Assembly: GCA_937958365.1 (NCBI GenBank)
Contig: CALFEW010000266.1
Location: 1-10,091, forward strand
DNA: 10,091 nucleotides
Source: an uncultured Chloroflexota bacterium
GTDB lineage: Bacteria; Chloroflexota; Anaerolineae; Promineifilales; Promineifilaceae
Reading direction: 5' to 3'
Made by a program: the position numbers and the translations under genes. Below are positions 1 through 6,799 of this stretch, in pieces. Position 1 is the stretch's first letter, and each line of letters starts with the position of its first letter. Below the pieces are notes generated by a model. It was not told the origin of the DNA. It did not search any database and saw only the letters and a program-made list of their open reading frames with translations.

Positions 1-1
1 C

Positions 2-952
2 CGTCGCCTGACCCGTGAAGGGTGGCAAGATTATCTGGCGCAGCAAGAACTGAAACCGGAGTTGAACTTTGTCGTTGGGCAGGCTCCTGATAACGGGCAG
101 GCGCTTAACCAATCGTTGATGGTCCAAGGGGAGAAGATTGGGCAGTTGATGATTGCCGACCCGCAGGCCTTCACCAGCGACGCCGATGACATTATCACGG
201 CCGTTGCCGAACGCCTCAGCAGCCACATCGAAAACTTACGCCTTTCAGCCCAAACAGAAGCAGCTTTGGCCCAAACGGAGCAGCAAGCCAACCGTCTGGC
301 CGTCCTCAATGAAATGGGCGCTGCCCTAAGCAACGCCGACACGCTCAACGACATCTACCAGATTGCTACCCAGTATGCCGGGCAAATCCTGCCCAATGAC
401 CATACGTCGCTGGCTTTGGTAGATTCATCCGGCGACAGTTTTGTCCTGATGGCTTTGCAAGGATCAACGGCCGGTAAAATACTTGGCGAACATTTGCCCT
501 TCAAAGGCACGGCCGTTGCCCGCGCCCTCCAGGAACAGCGGCTGCTCGTTGCGCCCCAAGACTTTGCGCTGAACGACATGCCCTACACCCGCATGTTGGC
601 CGAAGAAGGTATGCAAAGCTTTATTTGCGCCCCCCTGATGGTCGGCGACCGGCCTTTGGGCGCGTTGAACATTGGCAGTCATAAAGCCAACGCTTTTGGC
701 ACAACCGACGCTTACATCATTCGGCAGGTTGTTTCTTTGCTGGCGGCCACTTTAGAAAGCCATCGCCTCTTTGAAGAAACCCGACGACGCGCCGAACGCG
801 AAGCCCTGGTCAACGCCATCAGCCAGAAGATTCAGAATGCCCCGACGATACAAAGCGCCATGCAAACGGCCGTTACCGAATTAGGCAAGGCCCTTCAAGT
901 CAAACGCGCCGTCGTCGAACTCAGCCAGACAGGGCCACTGCCCCAAAGATAG
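2..952 (+). CDS. GAF-domain sensor protein, 3' end only (start lies before the window)
   Basis: This is the last 316 residues of a cytoplasmic sensor protein. The frame is open from the first bases, and its opening residues (RRLTREGWQDYL) match an internal module of the next gene (RRLTRESWETYL). The TTG at 62 is therefore not a real start. Three parts are visible: the remainder of a shortened GAF-like module (about positions 2-265), one full GAF domain (about 293-778, from LNEMGAAL to the ESHRLFEE helix, with the core strand APLMVGDRPLGALNIGS), and a conserved C-terminal tail (about 782-931, REALVNAISQKIQ to AVVEL). GAF domains bind small ligands or pass on conformational signals; the ligand cannot be read here. 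No output domain is visible, but one could lie upstream. The gene ends at TAG 950-952, in the same reading frame as the next gene. Its GAF domain closely resembles the second GAF region of the protein at 6800-9739, which suggests paralogy. Confidence 0.9.
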   Translation, partial: RRLTREGWQDYLAQQELKPELNFVVGQAPDNGQALNQSLMVQGEKIGQLMIADPQAFTSDADDIITAVAERLSSHIENLRLSAQTEAALAQTEQQANRLAVLNEMGAALSNADTLNDIYQIATQYAGQILPNDHTSLALVDSSGDSFVLMALQGSTAGKILGEHLPFKGTAVARALQEQRLLVAPQDFALNDMPYTRMLAEEGMQSFICAPLMVGDRPLGALNIGSHKANAFGTTDAYIIRQVVSLLAATLESHRLFEETRRRAEREALVNAISQKIQNAPTIQSAMQTAVTELGKALQVKRAVVELSQTGPLPQR

Positions 953-966
953 TTGGTTTTTATGAT

Positions 967-970
967 GGAG
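967..970 (+). promoter_or_regulatory. Probable ribosome binding site that decides the start of the giant sensor gene
   Basis: GGAG ends nine bases before ATG 980. The earlier in-frame starts (TTG 953, ATG 962, ATG 965) are preceded by a T-rich stretch without any purine-rich match. This favours 980, although nine bases is at the long end of normal spacing and ATG 962 remains possible. Confidence 0.5.
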
Positions 971-979
971 ACCGTAGAT

Positions 980-3900
980 ATGGCCGACAGTTTACACCAA
1001 GACAACCAGACCGAAACCGAAGCCTCTCGCTTTCTGGAAAAAATGCAGGCGCTGCAAGAAGCCAGCCTGGAGCTATCCCGCACGACGACGTTGGAAGAGT
1101 TATACCGCCAGGCCATCGTCTTAGGCCGTTCACGCCTGGGCTTCGACCGCCTCGGCATACTGCTCTATGACGAAGCCAACAATCTGATGCGCGGCACGTT
1201 TGGCACCGACGAACAGGGCAACCTGCGTGACGAACGCGACTTCTGCCAGACGGTCGAAGATCAGCGCCTGCTACACGTGCTGCACAGTCCAGACCAGAGC
1301 AGTTATCTGCCAGACATCCAACTCCACGACCTGGGACAGCTCGTTGGCGAGGGGTGGCATACCCTGGCCGTCCTGCGCAACGGTGAAAAAGGCATCGGCT
1401 GGCTGGCGATTGATAACCTGTTAACCCGCGCCCCATTTGACCAGCGCCAGCGAGACATCCTCGTACTTTACGGCGTCACTCTGGGCCAACTGATAACAAC
1501 CAAACGCCTGGAAGAAGAATTACACACCCTGACGGAACGGCGCACGCGGCAAATCCGCCTGACCACGCAAGTGTCCCAGGCCATTGCCGGAGCCGCCAAC
1601 CTGGACGACCTCTACGAGCGCATCGTTACCGAGGTCAAAGAGCAGTTTGGTTATTACCACACCCAACTGCTGCGCTACGATCCCCAAACCGACGCCGTGA
1701 AGTTGATCGCCGGTTATGGCGAGATTGGGCGGCGCATGAAGGCAGTAGGCCACGCCATGCCGCTTGGCCTGGGGCTTATCGGCACGGCCGCCGCCACCGG
1801 CCAGACTGTCTTGCGCGCCAACCTGGTCAACGACCCGAACTGGCGCTCCAACCCGATGCTGCCAGACACCAGGGGTGAAATCGCCGTGCCTATCAAGCTG
1901 GGCGAAGCCATTTTGGGCGTACTCGACGTGCAAAGCGACGTGGCCGGCGCCCTGGGCGCCGACGACCAACTGCTGCTGGAAGGGTTGTGCGGCCAGATTG
2001 CCGTCGCCATTGAGTCTACGCGCCTGACGAGCGAATTGCAGGAGACGACCACATTTCTCGATTCCGTTATTGACAACGTGCCCAACATGCTTTTTGTGAA
2101 GGACGCCGAGCAGTTGCGCTTCGTGCGCCAGAACAAAGCCGGGTTGGCGATGTTGGGCATCACCCTCGATGAGATTGTCGGTAAGAATGATTATGACCTT
2201 TTCCCGCCGGCCGAAGCGGCATTTTTTATCGGCAAAGACCGGCAGGTGTTAAACAGCGGTTCCTTGTTGGATATTCCTGAAGAGCTGCTGCGCACGCCCA
2301 CCGGCATTCGCTACTTGCACACGCGCAAAACGCCGATTCTAGACAAGAACGGCCGTCCCAAATATCTGTTGGGCGTCTCCGAAGACATCACCGAGCGCAA
2401 ACAAACCGAAGATGCCCTGCGTCAGGAACGCGCCCTGCTCAACAGCCTGTTAGACTCTATCCCCGACCTTATTTTTTATAAAGACGTAGATGGCGTTTAT
2501 TTGGGCTGCAATACGGCCTTTGCCACCTTCGCCGGCCGGTCGGTAGCCGACATCGTGGGCAAAACAGACTTCGACATGTTCCCCCACGACGTCGCCGCTT
2601 TCTTCCGCGAGCAAGACATGGAGATGATGGCGCAGGGCCAGTCGCGGCAAAATGAAGAATGGGTAGATTACCCGGACGGCCGTCGCGTGCTGCTAGACAC
2701 CCTCAAAACGCCATTCTACGATTCCGACAAAAACCTGCTGGGGCTGATCGGCATCAGCCGGGACGTAACGACCGCTTACCATTCTCAGGAAGAAGTCTTA
2801 CGTTTAAGTTATGTCGTGGAGCAATCGTTGGACGGAACGGCCGTGGCCGACATGGACGGCGTCATCCAATTTGCCAACCCCGCCTGGGCCGCCATGCACG
2901 GCTACGAAGTGGCAGAACTCATCGGCCAACACCTCAGCATCTTCCACACGCCGGAACAAATAGCCCAAGAAGTTGAGCCAGCGAACCGACGCGCCATCCA
3001 AAGCGGGCAACCACAACGCGCCGAAATCGGCCACAAGACCAAATACGGCTCTGTCTTCCCCACGCTCATGACCATTGGTCTGCTAAAGGATAACAGCGGC
3101 GCTTCCATTGGCCTGGTCGCCTCCGCTCAGGACATTACCGAACGCAAAATCGCCGAAAACGCGCTTCAGCTTCGCAATTCGGCCCTGGAAGCCGCCGCCG
3201 ACGCCGTCGTTATCACCAACCCCAAAGGGAAAATTCTGTACGTCAACAATGCGTTCACGCACCTCACCCAATACCAAAGACAGGAAGCCCTGGGCGAGAC
3301 GTTGCGCTTGATCAAGTCTGGTGTACACGACGAAGCATTTTATCAACAAATGTGGGCTGTACTGCTCAGCGGCCAGTCCTGGCAAGGAGAAATCATCAAC
3401 CGGCGCAAAGATGGCACTCTTTACCCGGAAGATATGACCATTACGCCGGTGAAATCCGCCACTAACGAAATTACACACTTCATTGCCATCAAGCGCGACG
3501 CCGGCAAACGTAAGGAAACGGAAAACGCCCTGCGTGAAAACGAAGCCCGGTTCCGCACAATTTTGGAAAACGCCAACGAAATCATTTATACGCTCACACC
3601 CGACGGCGTCTTCCAATTTGTTTCACCTGCCTGGACCGCCCTCTTGGGCCAACCTTTAGAAGAGGTACAAGATCATCCCTTCATGCCTTTTGTCCATCCT
3701 GAAGATGTACCGGCCTGCGTCGCTTTTCTGGAACGCATCGTCACCACCGGCGAAAGCCAGCGCGGCGTGGAATACCGGGTGCGCCATGTAGATGGCTCCT
3801 GGCGCTGGCACGCATCCAACGGCTCGGCCGTCAAAGATGAGCAGGGCAACGTCCTCTATTACGTGGGGTTGGCGCAAGATGTCACCGAGCAAAAGGCGGC

Positions 3901-6346
3901 GGCCGCAGCCATGCGTGAAAATGAAACGCGGCTGTCTGAAGCCACACGCGCGGCTCGTTTGTATTATTGGGAACTGGATATAGCCACGCAGCAGTTCCTC
4001 TTCACGCCAGGATATTATGAGCTATTGGGCACAACGGCCGAAGAGGAGGGGGGCTACACCATGCTGGTCGCCGATTATGCGCGCAAGTTTGTGCCGCCAA
4101 CTGAGTCGGCGATTGTGGAGAAAGAGACCATTGCGGCGCTGGAGACCACAGACCCCAATTACAGCCGCGAGTTTGATTCTTACAACATCACCACAGACGG
4201 CCGTATCATCCCCATTCGCGTGCGTTTCCGCGTTGTCAAAGACAAGGAAGGGCGCACCATCAAAACGATAGGGGCCAACCAGGACATCACCGACCAGGTG
4301 AAGGCGGAACAGGCGCTGCGCGACGCGCAGCAGCGCGCGGAAACGATTCTACGCTCCATCACCGTGCCCATGCTCATCTCCAAAGTAAGTGGTGGGCAAA
4401 TCGCCTATGCCAATGAATACCTGGCGCATGCCATACGCCTGCCCTTAGAATCACTGATTGGCAATGCCACGCCTAATTTTTACGTGAGAAACGAAGATAG
4501 AACGGCCGTTATCAGCCAGATTCAAACGCAGGGCGGCGTACAAAATTACCAGTTGCAGTTCCGCCGCAACGACGGCGAATTATTCTGGGCCTTGCTCTCC
4601 GCCCAGCTCATAGACTTTGAAGGCGAACCGGCCGTCATCACCAGCCTCATTGACGTCACAGACCGCATCGCCGCCGAAGAAAAGCTGGCCCAACAAGCCG
4701 CCGATCTGCAAACCGTTGCCGATGTCAGCACGGCCGTGCGCGCCAATCTGCAAGATCAGCAAGAACTACTGCAACAGGTGGTAGACCTCACCCAAGAACG
4801 TTTCCACCTCTACCACGCCCACATTTACCTGCTCGACTCCTCCGGCAAAGCCCTGGTGCTTTCTGCCGGCTCTGGTGAAATTGGGCGAACCATGACGGCC
4901 GAAGGACGGCGCATCCCCCTGGCGCAAGAACAATCGCTCGTAGCGCGCGCCGCCCGCACCCGGCAAAGTGTTATCATCAACGACGTGCAGGCCGAACCCG
5001 GCTTCCTGCCCCATGCGTTATTGCCCGAAACACGCTCCGAAATGGCCGCGCCCATGCTCATTGGCGACCAGGTGATCGGTGTCTTGGACATCCAATCCGC
5101 CCAACCGAACGACTTCACCGCTGAAGACGCCAGCATTCATACCACTCTAGCCGCGCAAATCGCCATCGCTGTAGAAAACGCGCGGCTGCTTGAGCAGTCC
5201 CAACGGGCTTTTGAAGAGCTAGACGCGCTGACGCGCCGGCTGACACGCGAATCGTGGGAAACCTATTTGCAGAGCTTTGATGCGCAGACCAGAGGCTATA
5301 CGTATCACTACGGCCAACCACTGAACCAGATGCATGACCTGGACCTGACTGCGGCCTCGATGGCGGCCGACCCATCGGCCAATCCATCAGCCGACCCATC
5401 AGCCGATGGCCTCTTGACCCACCTCTTAACCGTGCATGGCGAGCCAATTGGCAGCCTGACGCTCTACGAGGACCGAGAGGAAGAAGAATTACCGGCGCTG
5501 GAAACGGCAGAAATGGAAGCGATTATCGCCGCCGTAGCCGGGCAGTTAAGCGCCCGTATCGAGAACATCCGCCTGACCGACCAGACGCAGGCCGCCTTGC
5601 TGCTGACGGAAAATCTATACGATGCCGGCCGCCGCCTGAACACGGCCGGTGAGAATTTGCAAGAGGCGGTGGCCGCGGTGGCCGAAGCCGCGCCCATCTC
5701 AGCCGTGACCCGATTGATCCTGTTCCTGACAGAATACGATTCGTCCGGCGTCCCCAGCGCCGTCCGGCACGTTGCCAATTGGCACAGCGGCAAAGGCAAT
5801 CCACCGCCGGCCGCCGGCACACGCTACACGCGGGAAATGCTGCAAAACATGGATGCATTTAACACACGCGAGGGAATAGCCGTCAACGATGTGACAACGG
5901 ACGAGCGGCTTAGCCCCCTGATGCGTTTTATGTTCCAGCAGATGCGGACGCCATCGTTAGCCATCTTGCCGCTGTGGGTAGGCGACCGGCAGTTGGGCAG
6001 CCTCTTCCTGGAGACATCAGAGCCATATAGTTTCCGACAAGCAGACCTGGAACCATACCAGGCGTTGTCCGGCCAATTGGCTATCGCCATAGACCGCCAG
6101 CGTCTGTTGTATGAAGCCGAACAACGGGCTGAACGCGAACGGCAAATCCGTACCATCACCGACAAAATCCGGCGCGGCACGGACCGGGAGACGATTTTGC
6201 AGGTGGCGCGGCAAGAAATCGGGCAGATGTTAAGGGCAAAGACGGCCGTTGCCCAATTAGGCGCGTCGGCCAATTTGTTGGCGCGTTTGCACCAGCAGGT
6301 GATGGCCGAAGATGAAGCAACAAACACAAATGAGGCGAATTCATAA
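980..6346 (+). CDS. Giant soluble multi-sensor protein with seven PAS and four to five GAF domains
   Basis: About 1788 residues. Domains in order (residues from ATG 980): GAF 20-180; GAF 195-350; PAS 356-475, 486-598, 607-724, 731-845, 857-973, 983-1106 and 1121-1230; GAF 1242-1405; shortened GAF-like module 1416-1535; GAF 1543-1710; conserved tail 1716-1761. Most PAS units end in the usual D-[IV]-T-[ED] motif (SEDITERK, AQDITERK, AQDVTEQK, NQDITDQ, LIDVTDR). PAS1 and PAS2 share VGK-x-D-x-D-x-FP. GAF2 and GAF3 share LPDTRGE/LPETRSE. There is no membrane segment, signal peptide, kinase H-box, HATPase, GGDEF or receiver, so it should act in the cytoplasm as a sensor or scaffold; this role is inferred. 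Possible starts are TTG 953, ATG 962, ATG 965 and ATG 980. I chose 980 because GGAG at 967-970 lies nine bases upstream, whereas the others lack a Shine-Dalgarno. An ADPS-type repeat interrupts the shortened GAF module. Only four cysteines are seen. Confidence 0.93.
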   Translation: MADSLHQDNQTETEASRFLEKMQALQEASLELSRTTTLEELYRQAIVLGRSRLGFDRLGILLYDEANNLMRGTFGTDEQGNLRDERDFCQTVEDQRLLHVLHSPDQSSYLPDIQLHDLGQLVGEGWHTLAVLRNGEKGIGWLAIDNLLTRAPFDQRQRDILVLYGVTLGQLITTKRLEEELHTLTERRTRQIRLTTQVSQAIAGAANLDDLYERIVTEVKEQFGYYHTQLLRYDPQTDAVKLIAGYGEIGRRMKAVGHAMPLGLGLIGTAAATGQTVLRANLVNDPNWRSNPMLPDTRGEIAVPIKLGEAILGVLDVQSDVAGALGADDQLLLEGLCGQIAVAIESTRLTSELQETTTFLDSVIDNVPNMLFVKDAEQLRFVRQNKAGLAMLGITLDEIVGKNDYDLFPPAEAAFFIGKDRQVLNSGSLLDIPEELLRTPTGIRYLHTRKTPILDKNGRPKYLLGVSEDITERKQTEDALRQERALLNSLLDSIPDLIFYKDVDGVYLGCNTAFATFAGRSVADIVGKTDFDMFPHDVAAFFREQDMEMMAQGQSRQNEEWVDYPDGRRVLLDTLKTPFYDSDKNLLGLIGISRDVTTAYHSQEEVLRLSYVVEQSLDGTAVADMDGVIQFANPAWAAMHGYEVAELIGQHLSIFHTPEQIAQEVEPANRRAIQSGQPQRAEIGHKTKYGSVFPTLMTIGLLKDNSGASIGLVASAQDITERKIAENALQLRNSALEAAADAVVITNPKGKILYVNNAFTHLTQYQRQEALGETLRLIKSGVHDEAFYQQMWAVLLSGQSWQGEIINRRKDGTLYPEDMTITPVKSATNEITHFIAIKRDAGKRKETENALRENEARFRTILENANEIIYTLTPDGVFQFVSPAWTALLGQPLEEVQDHPFMPFVHPEDVPACVAFLERIVTTGESQRGVEYRVRHVDGSWRWHASNGSAVKDEQGNVLYYVGLAQDVTEQKAAAAAMRENETRLSEATRAARLYYWELDIATQQFLFTPGYYELLGTTAEEEGGYTMLVADYARKFVPPTESAIVEKETIAALETTDPNYSREFDSYNITTDGRIIPIRVRFRVVKDKEGRTIKTIGANQDITDQVKAEQALRDAQQRAETILRSITVPMLISKVSGGQIAYANEYLAHAIRLPLESLIGNATPNFYVRNEDRTAVISQIQTQGGVQNYQLQFRRNDGELFWALLSAQLIDFEGEPAVITSLIDVTDRIAAEEKLAQQAADLQTVADVSTAVRANLQDQQELLQQVVDLTQERFHLYHAHIYLLDSSGKALVLSAGSGEIGRTMTAEGRRIPLAQEQSLVARAARTRQSVIINDVQAEPGFLPHALLPETRSEMAAPMLIGDQVIGVLDIQSAQPNDFTAEDASIHTTLAAQIAIAVENARLLEQSQRAFEELDALTRRLTRESWETYLQSFDAQTRGYTYHYGQPLNQMHDLDLTAASMAADPSANPSADPSADGLLTHLLTVHGEPIGSLTLYEDREEEELPALETAEMEAIIAAVAGQLSARIENIRLTDQTQAALLLTENLYDAGRRLNTAGENLQEAVAAVAEAAPISAVTRLILFLTEYDSSGVPSAVRHVANWHSGKGNPPPAAGTRYTREMLQNMDAFNTREGIAVNDVTTDERLSPLMRFMFQQMRTPSLAILPLWVGDRQLGSLFLETSEPYSFRQADLEPYQALSGQLAIAIDRQRLLYEAEQRAERERQIRTITDKIRRGTDRETILQVARQEIGQMLRAKTAVAQLGASANLLARLHQQVMAEDEATNTNEANS
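5225..5584 (+). other. Shortened GAF-like module inside the giant sensor
   Basis: Residues 1416-1535 begin with a helix carrying LTRRLTRESWETYL. They continue to a strand pair GEPIGSLTLYED and a final helix (AVAGQLSARIENIRLTDQTQAAL) typical of a GAF end. The region between, normally holding the ligand pocket, is too short for a full GAF domain. The same pattern is seen at the window start (2-265) and in the third sensor protein (about 7088-7390). I read it as a degenerate or minimal GAF used as a structural connector; that is inference. Confidence 0.6.
5366..5407 (+). repeat. 12-base in-frame tandem repeat, 3.5 copies
   Basis: Three imperfect 12-base units (5366-5377, 5378-5389, 5390-5401) plus half a unit (5402-5407) follow the consensus GCCGACCCATCA. 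They encode ADPS-ANPS-ADPS-AD, a flexible Pro/Ser/Asp linker. The linker sits in the loop of the shortened GAF module. The equivalent region of the upstream paralog lacks it. As a whole-codon repeat it could change copy number without breaking the frame. Confidence 0.85.
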
Positions 6347-6352
6347 AAGGAG
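6346..6352 (+). promoter_or_regulatory. Ribosome binding site of the STAS-like gene
   Basis: AAAGGAG overlaps the last base of the TAA stop of the giant sensor gene and lies 12 bases before ATG 6365. The match is strong but the spacing is long. The nearer ATG at 6354 is only one base away and opens a short frame ending at a TAA after about 20 codons, so it is unlikely to be used. Overlap with the upstream stop suggests translational coupling. Confidence 0.65.
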
Positions 6353-6364
6353 TATGCGCGAATC

Positions 6365-6739
6365 ATGGCCCATTCTTTTCAAATGCAGGCAGATGGCATC
6401 TTGTATGTCAAAGTAAGCGGCAATTTCACGGAAGCGGATCTTGATGATTATCTGACGAAATTGCAGACGTACATCCAACCACTAAGCATGGATGAACGCC
6501 TGATCTCGCTGTTGGACGCAACGGAACTGGAACAGGTTTCGCCCAACGTCCGACGGGCGGTCAACGATTTTGTGAAAGACCCACGATTTGGCAAAACGGC
6601 CGTCTTAGGCACCAACCGCTTCGTCAAAGTACTGATAGATTTTGTCCTCCGCGCCAGTGGCCGCGACCACATGCACTATTTCACCGACAAAGCCCAGGCT
6701 CTGGCCTGGTTAAAAGACGGACTGACGCCTGAAAACTAA
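6365..6739 (+). CDS. Small STAS/SpoIIAA-like (STAS/SEC14-type) protein
   Basis: 124 residues, about the full length of this family. The alternating strand and helix pattern fits a STAS-like fold: ILYVKVSGNFT at the start, ERLISLLDATELEQVSPN in the middle, a helix RRAVNDFV, a strand KTAVLGTNRFVKVLIDFVLR, and the closing YFTDKAQALAWLKDG. The last motif is typical of SpoIIAA-like proteins. In classical anti-anti-sigma factors a Ser or Thr after the central Asp is phosphorylated. Here the matching stretch is D51-A52-T53, so Thr53 is a candidate, but many members of this broader family are not known to be phosphorylated. It has no cysteine, signal peptide or membrane segment. It lies 18 bases after the giant sensor gene and 60 before the next sensor gene, so it is probably co-transcribed. 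A partner-switching role is inferred from context; a lipid- or small-ligand-binding role is also possible. Confidence 0.82.
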   Translation: MAHSFQMQADGILYVKVSGNFTEADLDDYLTKLQTYIQPLSMDERLISLLDATELEQVSPNVRRAVNDFVKDPRFGKTAVLGTNRFVKVLIDFVLRASGRDHMHYFTDKAQALAWLKDGLTPEN

Positions 6740-6799
6740 ACACTAACAAGCAACCACCAACAACAAGCAGTTCGTATGTGCTACACGGGTAGGTAACGA
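6740..6799 (+). other. 60-base intergenic leader, CAA-rich
   Basis: This is the longest gap in the window. Its first half is rich in CAA and CAAC and looks unstructured; no convincing hairpin with a T-run and no clear -35/-10 pair is seen. AGGT at 6791-6794 lies five bases before ATG 6800 and may serve as a weak ribosome binding site. An in-frame TAA at 6794-6796 rules out an earlier start for the next gene. The gap is most simply read as an intra-operon spacer, although an unrecognised promoter cannot be excluded. Confidence 0.45.

Noticed and set aside
62..952. TTG at 62 as the start of the first gene
   Set aside because: The frame is open from position 2, and the residues before 62 match conserved residues of a module in the next gene, so the gene starts upstream of the window.
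953..979. TTG 953 or ATG 962/965 as the start of the giant sensor
   Set aside because: These have no purine-rich site upstream, whereas ATG 980 has GGAG nine bases before it. ATG 962 cannot be fully excluded.
3926..4297. Cyclase or kinase signature within the PAS block
   Set aside because: No GG[DE]EF, E-x-L, H-E-L/R-T-P or N-box G-box motifs are seen there; the region reads as an ordinary PAS_3-like domain.
1037..5194. Phytochrome/cyanobacteriochrome or LOV photoreceptor function of the GAF and PAS domains
   Set aside because: No bilin-attachment cysteine context and no LOV N-C-R-F-L-Q motif are present. The few cysteines do not fall in the expected places.
5824..6366. Long antisense reading frame (180 codons), and similar ones at 3083-3616, 960-1436, 1520-1969 and 1714-2163
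   Set aside because: They lie fully opposite well-supported GAF/PAS coding sequence, have low-complexity or domain-free translations and no ribosome binding sites. G+C-rich coding sequence produces such frames by chance.
6740..6799. Possible terminator or promoter in the 60-base gap
   Set aside because: Only a trivial three-base-pair GTG/CAC stem is present, with no T-run and no recognisable -35/-10 pair.
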